A stretch of DNA of 64,000 nucleotides from UMGS1491 sp944380925 (GCA_944380925.1 CALWJD010000001.1:317044-381043); one strand, 5' to 3'. Positions 45,428 to 54,437 are shown, numbered from the stretch's first letter. The notes: generated by a model from the letters alone, not told the origin. Numbers and translations are program-made.

Positions 45428-47776
45428 CTATTGTTTATTCATATTCATTTCCATAAACTGCTGATAGGTTATAAGCACTTGCCGTGGTTTGGAGCCTTCA
45501 TGCGGCCCGATTATTCCCATTTGTTCCATTTCGTCTATAAGCCTCCCTGCTCTTGCATATCCAACGCGAAGTCTTCTTTGCAAAAGGGAGGTTGAAGCCT
45601 GTCCCGCTTCAATTATGCACTTGATAGCCTCATTCATAACAGGGTCTGCTGTGCTCTCGGCAGAATTTGCACCGTTTTCCTTAGGACCGTCCGTTATGGC
45701 ATTTTTTTCTATTTCTGCCGCAACAGCGCTATCGTAAGATGTTTCTTGCGATTTTTTTAGAAACTCTATAATTCCCTCAATCTCTCTATCTGTAACGTAG
45801 CACCCTTGAACTCTTATAGGTTTTGGCGAACCAACAGGCGAAAAAAGCATATCTCCGCGGCCCAAAAGCTTTTCCGCTCCGCTCATATCAAGTATTGTGC
45901 GTGAATCTATCTGGGAAGAAACCGCCAAAGCTATACGGCTTGGAATATTTGCCTTAATTATACCCGTAATAACATCAACCGAGGGTCTTTGGGTTGCAAT
46001 AACCAAATGCATTCCCGCAGCTCTTGCCATTTGCGCAAGACGGCAAATATAATCTTCAACTTCATTTGGCGCCGCCATCATTAAGTCAGAAAGCTCATCT
46101 ATTATAATTACTATTTGAGGCATTTTTTCGAGTACTTCCCCATCTTTACCAACCATTCCGGGACAGCGAGTTACATAATCATTAAAAGATTCTAAATCCC
46201 TTACGTTGTTTTCAGCAAATTTTTTATAGCGGTTTAGCATTTCATTAACAGCCCAATTAAGCGCCCCGGCAGCCTTACGGGGATCGGTAACAACAGGTAC
46301 CAAAAGATGAGGTATTCCGTTATAAATACCAAGCTCCACAACTTTTGGGTCTATCATCAAAAGCTTAACTTCATCGGGTTTTGCGTTATAAAGTATGCTA
46401 ATTATAAATGAGTTAATACAAACCGATTTTCCCGAACCTGTTGAACCTGCGATAAGCAAATGCGGCATTTTGGCTAAGTCTGCTGTCATAATCTCGCCCG
46501 AGATATCTCGGCCAAGCACAACGGTCAGCTTACTTTTAGATGACTTAAACTTTGAAGAAGATATGAGCTCACGCATTTTTACAACACTTACAACTTTATT
46601 CGGAATTTCTACTCCAACCGCCGCTTTTCCCGGTATGGGAGCTTCTATCCTAACGCCCGATGATGCCAAATTTAATGCAATATCATCGGATAGGTTCGTA
46701 ATTTTACTTATTTTAACCCCCGAAGCAGGCTGAAGCTCATATCTCGTAACCGCAGGACCACGGCTGATATCAATTATTTTTGTTTGAACATTAAAGCTTT
46801 TTAAAACATCAACCAGCATCTTGCCGTTGTTATTAAGTTCTGCCGTAATATCACGGTTATTCGGCGTCTCTGATTTTTGCAGTAAATCAATAGGCGGAAA
46901 TTTATACTCAATCTCTTTTTTTTCGGCACTACTTTTTTGAACAGAAAATTCATTGATACCCTCAACCGAAGTATCCATTTTTTTGGCAGCATCATTTTCA
47001 GCTCCAATTTTTGCGCCGCTTTCTGAATTAATCTTGTTTATAAATTTTTCTGTAACTTTTGATATATCATCTATATCTTGTTCTTTTTCATCTTCGTTAT
47101 TACTGGATTTAGTAGGTTTTGACGCTCTTTCTTTGCCGATATCTATATCAATATCCAAATTTTTTCTGCTCTTTATTTCTGCGCCCTTATCCTCAATTTT
47201 ATGTTTTATAATCTTTGCAGGTTTTGAAAATGCTCGGAAAAGCTCCACCAAAGTAGTACCCGTTATAAACATAACCAACACAAACAGCAGTATTATGTTT
47301 GTTATACGTGCTCCTGCCATTCCAAATGCCCATATCATAGGCGCTCCTATTAATGCGCCAAAAAGTCCGGAATTTTTGCTTAGCTCTCCTTTTGTATATT
47401 GCGTAATTATGTACTCAAACCAATTTATGTTTTGCATACTTTCAATTTTTGAAGAGAAAACAAAGAACAAGGAACATGCAAAAATTATCGTAACAAGCGC
47501 CATGCATATCTTTAATTTTAAGTTTGCAACGTTTTTTCCAAAAGCTTCCAAAACGGAAATACACACAAGCAATATTGGCAAAAGGATAGAGCAAACGCCA
47601 AACAAACCGAATATAAAATTATGAAACCAAAGCCAAATATTTTCGCCCGGTACAATCACTAAAAAAAACAGAAGCATCCCCAGCCCAAACAAAATAAGCG
47701 ATCCGATTGCGCTTTGCGGGGATTTGCTTTTTGATTTTGAATTTGTTTTTGATTTATAAGTTACCTTTTTAGGCAT
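45428..47776 (-). CDS. ftsK: DNA translocase FtsK/SpoIIIE
   Basis: 782 residues. Four membrane segments (about 20-185), a charged linker (190-300) and the motor domain: GKAAVGVEIPNK, LLIAGSTGSGKSVCINSFI (Walker A), VIIIDELSDLMM (Walker B), MARAAGMHLVIATQRPSVDVITG. The C-terminal gamma winged helix (STSLLQRRLRVGYARAGRLIDEM) reads polar DNA motifs. It moves chromosome ends through the septum; in a spore former it could act as SpoIIIE. Confidence 0.96.
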   Translation of the reverse strand: MPKKVTYKSKTNSKSKSKSPQSAIGSLILFGLGMLLFFLVIVPGENIWLWFHNFIFGLFGVCSILLPILLVCISVLEAFGKNVANLKLKICMALVTIIFACSLFFVFSSKIESMQNINWFEYIITQYTKGELSKNSGLFGALIGAPMIWAFGMAGARITNIILLFVLVMFITGTTLVELFRAFSKPAKIIKHKIEDKGAEIKSRKNLDIDIDIGKERASKPTKSSNNEDEKEQDIDDISKVTEKFINKINSESGAKIGAENDAAKKMDTSVEGINEFSVQKSSAEKKEIEYKFPPIDLLQKSETPNNRDITAELNNNGKMLVDVLKSFNVQTKIIDISRGPAVTRYELQPASGVKISKITNLSDDIALNLASSGVRIEAPIPGKAAVGVEIPNKVVSVVKMRELISSSKFKSSKSKLTVVLGRDISGEIMTADLAKMPHLLIAGSTGSGKSVCINSFIISILYNAKPDEVKLLMIDPKVVELGIYNGIPHLLVPVVTDPRKAAGALNWAVNEMLNRYKKFAENNVRDLESFNDYVTRCPGMVGKDGEVLEKMPQIVIIIDELSDLMMAAPNEVEDYICRLAQMARAAGMHLVIATQRPSVDVITGIIKANIPSRIALAVSSQIDSRTILDMSGAEKLLGRGDMLFSPVGSPKPIRVQGCYVTDREIEGIIEFLKKSQETSYDSAVAAEIEKNAITDGPKENGANSAESTADPVMNEAIKCIIEAGQASTSLLQRRLRVGYARAGRLIDEMEQMGIIGPHEGSKPRQVLITYQQFMEMNMNKQ

Positions 47777-47817
47777 ATGCTACCTCCGACATTCTTTTTT
47801 CTTGTAATTAGATTTTT

Positions 47818-48771
47818 CTATAAAACCGTACCCTGAAAAATATGGATACCATATATCCGTTCAAAAATACCGATTGCAAGCGTAATTATTCCCAAAACAA
47901 CAGTATAAATCGAAAAAATCATTATTTTATTTTTTTGAACCATTTTATTAAAAATACCAATAAATAAAAATCCAAAAATAGCAGCAAATAAAATTCCAAC
48001 ACAAACAGCGGTTGCATCTACATTATGTATAATATCGGTAAATTTTGAAAAAAACAAAAATTCCGAAACCAATTTTAAAATAATAAGAGGTATGCCGAGC
48101 AAAAACGAATAATTAAGGGAAACTTTTTTATTAATGCCTCTTATAATTCCAATAGCAAAAACCGCTCCAATGTGAGAAATTCCCGGAAAAATCAAAGCCG
48201 TAAACTGCATTACTCCGCACCAAACGGCGTCCATAAGAGTAAGTCTCATTCTTCCGTCCCAACGTTTAACCATATTGTCAGCCGTTTTGTAGGTATATTT
48301 AAATTTATCGCTCTTAAAACTATCCACTCCAAGCTTTAGCAAAAAACTATTTATTAAAAACGATATTCCCAGCAAAATCATATTATCTGTGGCCCAAAAT
48401 TCACGAGCAACACCAAAAACATTCCTGCCGCTCCCGGGAACAGGAACAAAAACCAGTAGTAACGGCATTAAACCAACGACAAGGGTTATCAACATATTTT
48501 GGCTTTTCTCACATCTTTTAAAACTAAAATTACCGCCAAAAACATCTTTAAAAATACCAAAAAAAGCCGTTATCAAACTCCATATTTCCTTATGATACGC
48601 AATTATCACAGCAATTAGAACGCCTATATATAAAAAAGAAAGAACCATACGGAAATTTTCACCTTGCCCAAATATATGTTCCATTAAAAGAGTATGCCCC
48701 GTACCCGAAATAGGCAAACTTTCCGTTATCCCCAAAGCTACTGCGCCAATAATATATTTTAGAAATTCCAT
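47818..48771 (-). CDS. Undecaprenyl-diphosphatase-like protein (UppP/BacA family) with changed catalytic residues
   Basis: 317 residues, multi-spanning. The two UppP signature regions are recognisable: LGITESLPISGTGHTLL near the N-terminus and FPGISHIGAVFAIG near residue 200. In standard UppP the first motif reads EGxTEFLPISSTGH and the second PGxSRSGAT. Here the first Glu is Leu and the Arg of the second motif is His, both reported as catalytic in E. coli BacA. It may be a divergent paralogue with lower or different activity, or use other residues. It lies between ftsK and tepA. Confidence 0.85.
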   Translation of the reverse strand: MEFLKYIIGAVALGITESLPISGTGHTLLMEHIFGQGENFRMVLSFLYIGVLIAVIIAYHKEIWSLITAFFGIFKDVFGGNFSFKRCEKSQNMLITLVVGLMPLLLVFVPVPGSGRNVFGVAREFWATDNMILLGISFLINSFLLKLGVDSFKSDKFKYTYKTADNMVKRWDGRMRLTLMDAVWCGVMQFTALIFPGISHIGAVFAIGIIRGINKKVSLNYSFLLGIPLIILKLVSEFLFFSKFTDIIHNVDATAVCVGILFAAIFGFLFIGIFNKMVQKNKIMIFSIYTVVLGIITLAIGIFERIYGIHIFQGTVL

Positions 48772-48856
48772 TATTTATATACTCCCGATTGCCTTTTATT
48801 TATAAACTTACTAACAATCAATTATATCAAAAACTAATTTATTTTTAAATAACAAA

Positions 48857-48887
48857 TGGTATCCGAACAAAATACATTCAGATACCA
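48857..48887 (-). terminator. Intrinsic terminator after tepA
   Basis: On the minus strand TGGTATCTGAA pairs with TTCGGATACCA (arms 48877-48887 and 48857-48867; 11 bp with one U.G) around a 9-base loop, followed by TTTGTTATTT. It lies about 20 bases after the tepA stop. Confidence 0.85.
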
Positions 48888-48908
48888 ATTTTTAACAGTT
48901 TATAAAAA

Positions 48909-49634
48909 TTATTTTTTCTTTTGCTTTTTTATACGAGAATAAAGACACGATATAGCTTCCGAAAGCGTTCCTACATTATCTATTATACCTTCCTTTACCG
49001 CTTCTTTCCCTTCCACAACGGAGCCTACGTCCAAGGCAAGCTCCTGGGTATTCATACAAAGTTCATAAAAACGCTTTTCGGAAATTTTGGAATTTGCAAC
49101 CACAAAATTAGCTATCCTTTGTTGCATTTTTTTAAAATACTCGAATGATTGCCGCACCCCCACTATCATCCCGTCGCTCCTAACGGGATGCACAGTCATG
49201 GTTGCCGAACGCGCTATAAAAGATTCATTTGTACACACCGCCAGCGGAACTCCTATCGAGTGCCCACCGCCTATAACCATGGAAACGGAGGGCTTACTCA
49301 TGCCGGAAATAAGTTCCGCAATTGCAAGACCTGCCTCGATATCACCGCCGACCGTATTAAGCAATAAAAGCAGCCCTTCGATTTCCGGATCCTCTTCTAT
49401 TGCCACAAGCTCAGGAATCACGTGCTCATATTTTGTGGTCTTATTTTCTTCTGGTAAATATGTGTGCCCCTCAATCTGACCTATTATGGTCAAACAGTAA
49501 ATCTTTCCTTTTTTGGAAGAAGTTATAACCGAACCGATATTTTGAATTCTTTCATACTGCTTTTCGCTACCCGTCGGAGCTGATTCGGTTATTGGTTTTT
49601 GAGATTTTTTCTCATTAATTTTAATACTGTCCAT
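48909..49634 (-). CDS. tepA: ClpP-like translocation-enhancing protein TepA
   Basis: About 241 residues of the ClpP-fold TepA group, cytoplasmic serine proteases of Bacillota proposed to aid protein export or spore development. GGDIEAGLAIAELI, the nucleophile region IGGGHSIGVPLAVC (Ser) and MTVHPVRSDG (His) are visible; an Asp-containing LALDVGSVVEGKEA follows. The start is uncertain: ATG 49634 and ATG 49646 both lie near AGAGAGG, at long and very short spacing. No ClpP-type partner genes are adjacent. Confidence 0.9.
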   Translation of the reverse strand: MDSIKINEKKSQKPITESAPTGSEKQYERIQNIGSVITSSKKGKIYCLTIIGQIEGHTYLPEENKTTKYEHVIPELVAIEEDPEIEGLLLLLNTVGGDIEAGLAIAELISGMSKPSVSMVIGGGHSIGVPLAVCTNESFIARSATMTVHPVRSDGMIVGVRQSFEYFKKMQQRIANFVVANSKISEKRFYELCMNTQELALDVGSVVEGKEAVKEGIIDNVGTLSEAISCLYSRIKKQKKK

Positions 49635-49722
49635 AGCTTTAAACATTCCTCTCTTTTTACTCAAGAATATTATTTCCAAAAATTAAATTTTTATTTTTGA
49701 AAATATATAAACATCAAAAATC

Positions 49723-49750
49723 TTGACAATATCACGTTTTTTATTAAAAT
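49723..49750 (+). promoter_or_regulatory. Promoter of ald
   Basis: TTGACA (49723-49728), a 16-base spacer and TAAAAT (49745-49750). The leader is about 185 bases, long for one gene, with short inverted repeats (for example a TTGCCGGCAA palindrome) but no riboswitch class I recognise. AAAGGAG is 10 bases before the ATG. Confidence 0.7.
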
Positions 49751-49940
49751 AATAGTAAAATCATTTGTAAGCAGCAAAAAACTATTACATGATTTCTAAT
49801 TTTAAAAAAATATATAAAAGTCGGTATTGTTATGCGTATTGCCGGCAAACCTTTGCGTTCCCGCACATAAATTTTATATGTACCAAATAAGAACAACTAC
49901 CCAAATACATAAATAATTTTAAAAAAGGAGCACAGCTGCA

Positions 49941-51134
49941 ATGAAATTCGGAATACTAAAAGAAATAAAAGAGGGAGAAAATCGAGTTATATGCACTCCA
50001 AGAGAAACAGCATTATTGGTCGGTAACAAACACGAAGTTTATATTGAAAAAGGTGCAGGCGAAAAGGCCGGTTTTTCTGACGAAGAATACATAAAATCGG
50101 GCGCTAAAATAGTTGCTTGCGCAAAAGAAATTTATAGTACCTGTGAATTTATTGCAAAAGTAAAAGAAATCGAGCCAAGCGAATTTGACATGTTAAAGGA
50201 AAATCAGATAGTGTTTACATGCATACACCCCGCCGCACATAAAGAAGAAGTGGACGCCTTGTTAAACAAAAAAATAACGGCTTTTACTGCCGAAGACACA
50301 CATAGATACGATTCGCCAAATTGTGAAGCTGCCGGTAAAGTTGGGGCATTTATGGGGCTTTATGGTTTAATGACGTGCAACGGCGGTTGCGGAAAATTTG
50401 CCTCCGGACTTGGCGGAGCTCCAAATATCAAAGCTATTGTGCTCGGGTGCGGTTCTGTAGGTAAAGCGGCCATAAACGTTTTATATTCTATGGGAGCGCA
50501 TATTTCGGTCGGGGCAACAAATGTTCAGCATCTAAAAGATATAAGCAATTTTTATAATGACAAAATAAGTACCTTTGTTTCAGACCGAAACACCTTATCT
50601 AAAATGTTACCGGATACAGATTTGGTAGTTAATTGCGTACGCTGGCCAAAAGATAACAAAGAATTTTTGATCACTCGAAAAATGGTATCCTCCATGCCAA
50701 AAGGAGCTGTTATATCGGATATAAGCTGCGATTATGGTGTTATCGAAACTTTTAAACCTACAACTCACGCTAATCCCTACTATGTTGATGAAGGAGTTGT
50801 GCATTACTGCGTATGCAATATGCCCAGCTTAATTGCGGGTTCTGCGTCTGTTTCGTATGCAGCAACCGTTTTGCCACACTTTTTAAATATAATGGAAAAC
50901 GGAATCAAAAAAGCTTGCGAAATTAATCCTTATCTAAGAAGAAGTCTTACAACCTTTGGGGGATATTTAACTCACGAAGAAACAAGTAAAATTCAAAATA
51001 GACCCTGGGTACCTCCTGAAGTTGTACTCGGGCTTGATACAAAAAAATTAGAATTTGCTCCAAAACTTACCAAGAGTATTTCAAAAAATTTCTATTCCGA
51101 ATATAAAGATAAGTGCGAAAAATACTCAACTTAG
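49941..51134 (+). CDS. ald: Alanine dehydrogenase family protein
   Basis: 397 residues of the alanine dehydrogenase / transhydrogenase alpha-subunit family. The N-terminus MKFGILKEIKEGENRVICTP is typical, with the substrate Lys in FIAKVKEIEPSEF, the His in TCIHPAAHKEE, and the NAD-binding IKAIVLGCGSVGKAA. It would interconvert alanine and pyruvate plus ammonia. In spore formers ald is used in sporulation and alanine metabolism. The length is slightly over the usual 370 because of a C-terminal extension (QNRPWVPPEVVLG and beyond). Alternative: another enzyme of the same superfamily. Confidence 0.85.
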   Translation: MKFGILKEIKEGENRVICTPRETALLVGNKHEVYIEKGAGEKAGFSDEEYIKSGAKIVACAKEIYSTCEFIAKVKEIEPSEFDMLKENQIVFTCIHPAAHKEEVDALLNKKITAFTAEDTHRYDSPNCEAAGKVGAFMGLYGLMTCNGGCGKFASGLGGAPNIKAIVLGCGSVGKAAINVLYSMGAHISVGATNVQHLKDISNFYNDKISTFVSDRNTLSKMLPDTDLVVNCVRWPKDNKEFLITRKMVSSMPKGAVISDISCDYGVIETFKPTTHANPYYVDEGVVHYCVCNMPSLIAGSASVSYAATVLPHFLNIMENGIKKACEINPYLRRSLTTFGGYLTHEETSKIQNRPWVPPEVVLGLDTKKLEFAPKLTKSISKNFYSEYKDKCEKYST

Positions 51135-51157
51135 GATACTTAATTATATTAAAAAAC

Positions 51158-51188
51158 GAAGCTTCATTATAATCTATAATGAAGTTTC
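51158..51188 (+). terminator. Intrinsic terminator after ald
   Basis: GAAGCTTCATTATA (51158-51171) pairs with TATAATGAAGTTTC (51175-51188), 14 bp with one G.U and a 3-base loop, followed by CTTGTTTAT. It lies 24 bases after the ald stop. Confidence 0.85.
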
Positions 51189-51234
51189 CTTGTTTATAAC
51201 CAATTATATTTTTATAAAATCAAAATTTAAAATA

Positions 51235-51666
51235 TTAACTAAAATAACCCCTGATCTTAGCCTCGTCTATCAACTTTGGCTGAATTAAAGGGTATGTCCA
51301 ATTATCAGGTAATGTTTCCGTTATAATAATTTTTTCAATTTCACTATGGAGTTCTTTTTCTAGCTCAAAAACATCGGCAAAATAAAGCATACCGAAAGTT
51401 TCTTCGGGGTTTAAATCATTTAAAAATGTTACGGAATAAACACAAACAGGCTTTATTTTGTATTTGATGGCGCCTGTTTCTTCATAAAGTTCTCTTTTTG
51501 CGGCGTCTAAAATGTTTTCGCCCGGTTCTCTGTGACCGCCGGGAATTTCGTATGTATCCCTTTCTTTGTGTTTGCAAAAAATCCATTTGCCGTTTGTTTT
51601 GGCAATAATCACGGCATATTTTAATAATTTATCATCGACTTCATCATAAAATTTTACTTCAGCCAT
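51235..51666 (-). CDS. Nudix hydrolase
   Basis: 143 residues from the ATG at 51666 (AAGGG 9 bases upstream). The Nudix box is complete: GGHREPGEN...AAKRELYEETGA. It would hydrolyse a nucleoside diphosphate linked to some moiety; the substrate is not readable. It sits between ald (convergent) and tRNA-Ser. Confidence 0.92.
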   Translation of the reverse strand: MAEVKFYDEVDDKLLKYAVIIAKTNGKWIFCKHKERDTYEIPGGHREPGENILDAAKRELYEETGAIKYKIKPVCVYSVTFLNDLNPEETFGMLYFADVFELEKELHSEIEKIIITETLPDNWTYPLIQPKLIDEAKIRGYFS

Positions 51667-51726
51667 TATCCACAACCCTTACATAAAACAAACACGAGGT
51701 TGCTCCCAAAAACAGCAACCTCATTT

Positions 51727-51815
51727 TGGCGGAGCGGGTGGGATTCGAACCCACGTGCGGTTGCCCGCAAACTGATTTCGAGTCAGCCCCGTTATGACCA
51801 CTTCGATACCGCTCC
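51727..51815 (-). tRNA. tRNA-Ser(CGA)
   Basis: On the minus strand the acceptor GGAGCGG pairs with CCGCTCC, with encoded CCA. The anticodon loop CTCGAAA gives anticodon CGA (reads UCG), and a long variable arm typical of serine tRNA is present. The T-loop GTTCGAATCC is intact. Confidence 0.97.
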
Positions 51816-51930
51816 AAATATTAAAAAATAAGTATAAAATTAATCATACAGCACATATCATTTTATTTGATACATTAAACATTGTCAAGATCCAAACCGG
51901 CAAAATAAAATAATTTTTCTTCTCCCTATT

Positions 51931-51964
51931 TTTGACATAATAAGCGCTACTTACCATTCATAAT
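51931..51964 (+). promoter_or_regulatory. spoIIG-type promoter with a Spo0A box over the -35 element
   Basis: TTGACA (51932-51937) is followed 21 bases later by CATAAT (51959-51964; ATAATA at 22 bases). The reverse strand of the -35 region reads TATGTCAAAA, close to the Spo0A box TTTGTCRAA. An over-long spacer with 0A boxes at -35 is known for the Bacillus spoIIG promoter, where Spo0A-P is needed to let sigma-A polymerase start. AAGGGGG precedes the spoIIGA ATG. Confidence 0.7.
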
Positions 51965-51997
51965 AAAAATATATCCACTATAAATTAAGGGGGATAC

Positions 51998-52855
51998 ATG
52001 AAACAAATAATATATGTAGACATTCTTGTAATCGTAAATCTATTTGTAAACTATTTTTTGCTCCTTGCAACTGCAAAATTTTTCTGTATCAAGTGGAAAA
52101 CATCGCGGCTTATTTTAGGCGAAATCTTAGGCGGAATATACTCGCTTTATATATTGGCACCGGAGCTACCTTGGTTTATATCATCAGTAATAAAATTATT
52201 TATGTCCGTAACAATAATTGCCGCAACATTCGGAATAAAAAAGCCTACACAGTTTTTTAAAATATTAATTTACTTTTACTCCGTAAATTTTTTGTTTTCC
52301 GGAATAATGATGGCCGTTTGGTGCTGGTTTAAGCCAAACGGAATGCAAGTAAACAACGCCGTTGTTTACTTTAACATATCCCCCGTAATTTTAATAATCT
52401 CCACCATTATATCTTACATAATAATAGAAGCCATAAATAAGATAGTAAACAAAAGAAGGCTTGACCATAAAATTATAAACTTAAAAATCAAGTTTAGAAC
52501 CAATCAAATTTCCATAACAGCAAAGATAGATACGGGCAATTTTCTTAAAGAACCTTTTTCGGGGTTGCCGGTAATAGTAGCACGAGAAACTTCCGTAAAA
52601 CCTTTACTGCCCGTAAATACATATGAGCAAATAAAAGACTATTCTGCCGATAAATTTACCGATATTTTAAATTTAAAAATAAGAATGATTCCTTTTAAAA
52701 CAATATCGGAAGAAAGCGTTTTACCCGCCTTTAAGCCGGATTGTATAAAAATAAACGAAAGTGAGGTGCAAAAAGAAGTATATATTGCTTTGTGTGAAGA
52801 TAAGTTTATGCCACAAAACGCAGAAGCCCTTATAAATCCTGAAATTTTAGATTAA
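51998..52855 (+). CDS. spoIIGA: Sporulation sigma-E factor-processing peptidase SpoIIGA
   Basis: 285 residues. Five or so membrane segments (residues 1-155), starting MKQIIYVDILVIVNLFVNYFLLL as in the family, then a cytosolic aspartic-protease half with the active-site motif KIDTGNFLKEPFSGLPVIV (Asp near 178). It cleaves the pro-sequence from sigma-E in the mother cell. It lies directly upstream of sigE, the usual arrangement. Confidence 0.95.
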   Translation: MKQIIYVDILVIVNLFVNYFLLLATAKFFCIKWKTSRLILGEILGGIYSLYILAPELPWFISSVIKLFMSVTIIAATFGIKKPTQFFKILIYFYSVNFLFSGIMMAVWCWFKPNGMQVNNAVVYFNISPVILIISTIISYIIIEAINKIVNKRRLDHKIINLKIKFRTNQISITAKIDTGNFLKEPFSGLPVIVARETSVKPLLPVNTYEQIKDYSADKFTDILNLKIRMIPFKTISEESVLPAFKPDCIKINESEVQKEVYIALCEDKFMPQNAEALINPEILD

Positions 52856-52879
52856 AAAAACAAGTATAGGAGAATACAT

Positions 52880-53644
52880 ATGAAACCAAAAACAATTAGC
52901 TTTAAAAAAGTAATTTTGAAATACAAAAAGATTATATTTTTTATAAATCAAAATGTTACCAAAATACTTAAAAAAATATTTTTAAAACCAAAAGAAATAT
53001 ACTATATAAACGGACCGGAAACGCTCCCGCCTCCCCTTAGTAAAAAAGAGGAAAATGAGATTATGCAAAAAATAATAAACGGCGAAAGCGGAAATATTCG
53101 CGAACCTCTTATAACACATAATCTAAGACTTGTTGTTTACATAGCCAAAAAATTTGATTCTTCCGGTATTCCCATTGAAGACTTGATATCCATAGGAACA
53201 ATAGGGCTCATTAAGGCGGTAAATACATTTTCTCCCACCAAAAATATAAAATTGGCAACATATGCTTCAAGGTGTATAGAAAACGAAATACTAATGTACT
53301 TAAGAAAATGTGCTCAACTGAAAAACGAAACTTCCATAGACGAGCCGCTAAATGTTGATTGGGACGGCAACGAACTTTTGCTTTCCGATATTTTAGGCAG
53401 CGCCGATGACATCGTAACAAACCGTATAGAACAAGAAACGGAATGCGGACTGGTCCTGGGGGCCGTTAAAAGCCTTGCCGAAAGAGATAAGCTTATCATG
53501 GAACTTCGGTTCGGACTTTGCGGCAAAAAAGAACATACGCAAAAGGAAGTTGCGGATTTAATGGGTATTTCGCAATCTTATATTTCACGTCTTGAAAAAA
53601 GAATAATAGAAAAACTAAAAAAGGATATTGAAAGAGTATCTTAA
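52880..53644 (+). CDS. sigE: RNA polymerase sporulation sigma factor sigma-E (pro-form)
   Basis: 254 residues. From residue 41 it matches Bacillus sigma-E closely: YYINGPETLPPPLSKKE, IEDLISIGTIGLIKAVNTF, KLATYASRCIENEILMYLRK (region 2), WDGNELLLSDILG, ELRFGLCG and MGISQSYISRLEKRI (region 4). The pro-sequence of about 40 basic and hydrophobic residues is roughly 14 residues longer than in Bacillus. It drives early mother-cell gene expression after cleavage by SpoIIGA, encoded 25 bases upstream. The sigG gene that usually follows is absent; a tRNA cluster follows instead. Confidence 0.96.
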   Translation: MKPKTISFKKVILKYKKIIFFINQNVTKILKKIFLKPKEIYYINGPETLPPPLSKKEENEIMQKIINGESGNIREPLITHNLRLVVYIAKKFDSSGIPIEDLISIGTIGLIKAVNTFSPTKNIKLATYASRCIENEILMYLRKCAQLKNETSIDEPLNVDWDGNELLLSDILGSADDIVTNRIEQETECGLVLGAVKSLAERDKLIMELRFGLCGKKEHTQKEVADLMGISQSYISRLEKRIIEKLKKDIERVS

Positions 53645-53861
53645 AATCTTATATTTTATTCAAAAAATGAATATAATATGATGTGGATTTTTAAAATTCC
53701 AATTGCAAGATACATAGATGCTTTTTTAAAAACAAAAATAAACCTAAATAACGTTATTTTTCGGCCATATGTCTTATTTATAAAAATCAATCTGCATAGT
53801 ATAAAAATTTAAAAATCAAATTTCTTAAAAAAGTAATTTCCAAAATATTTAAAAATCCTTA

Positions 53862-53891
53862 TTGACAAAAACATGTACCTTATGATACAAT
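53862..53891 (+). promoter_or_regulatory. Promoter of the tRNA cluster
   Basis: TTGACA (53862-53867), an 18-base spacer and TACAAT (53886-53891), about 20 bases before tRNA-Gly. The rest of the 53645-53861 gap is AT-rich with nothing else recognisable. Confidence 0.75.
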
Positions 53892-53910
53892 AATTTTTGT
53901 CATTTGAGGC

Positions 53911-53984
53911 GCGGGTGTAGTTCAATGGTAGAACTTCAGCCTTCCAAGCTGATAGCGTGGGTTCGATTCCCATCACCCGCTCCA
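53911..53984 (+). tRNA. tRNA-Gly(TCC)
   Basis: Acceptor GCGGGTG pairs with CACCCGC, followed by TCCA (CCA encoded). Anticodon loop CTTCCAA gives TCC, reading GGA/GGG. First of five tRNAs in a row. Confidence 0.97.
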
Positions 53985-54027
53985 ATTTATCAGATTTTGA
54001 TCTCGATCTGATATGGTGCTGACATCT

Positions 54028-54104
54028 GCGCTAGTAGCTCAGCAGGATAGAGCAACTGCCTTCTAAGCAGTAGGTCAGGGGTTCGAATCCCTTCTGGCGC
54101 ACCA
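54028..54104 (+). tRNA. tRNA-Arg(TCT)
   Basis: Acceptor GCGCTAG pairs with CTGGCGC (one wobble), then ACCA. Anticodon loop CTTCTAA gives TCT, reading AGA/AGG. Confidence 0.96.
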
Positions 54105-54114
54105 TTTACTTTAT

Positions 54115-54192
<78 letters not shown>

Positions 54193-54211
54193 TTCCTTTA
54201 TTAATATATCT

Positions 54212-54286
54212 TGGGGTGTCGCCAAGCGGTAAGGCAATGGACTTTGACTCCATCATTCGCTGGTTCGAATCCAGCCATCCCAGCCA
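54212..54286 (+). tRNA. tRNA-Gln(TTG)
   Basis: Acceptor TGGGGTG pairs with CATCCCA (one wobble), then GCCA. Anticodon loop CTTTGAC gives TTG, reading CAA/CAG. Confidence 0.96.
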
Positions 54287-54303
54287 TTTTTTTAATTTAA
54301 TAA

Positions 54304-54379
54304 GAGCCATTAGCTCAGTTGGTAGAGCACCTGACTTTTAATCCGGTTGTCCGGGGTTCGAGTCCCCGATGGCTCACCA
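54304..54379 (+). tRNA. tRNA-Lys(TTT) with a mismatch in the anticodon stem
   Basis: Acceptor GAGCCAT pairs with ATGGCTC, then ACCA. Anticodon loop CTTTTAA gives TTT. The anticodon stem CCTGA/TCCGG has one T-C mismatch at the third pair; other arms are regular. Last tRNA of the cluster. Confidence 0.95.
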
Positions 54380-54386
54380 TGGTTTT

Positions 54387-54416
54387 AGCGTCACCCGTGT
54401 TGGTGGCGCTTTTGTT
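54387..54416 (+). terminator. Terminator of the tRNA cluster
   Basis: AGCGTCACC (54387-54395) pairs with GGTGGCGCT (54402-54410), 9 bp with one wobble, followed by TTTGTTTT. Confidence 0.9.
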
Positions 54417-54437
54417 TTATAAAATCACTACTTTATA

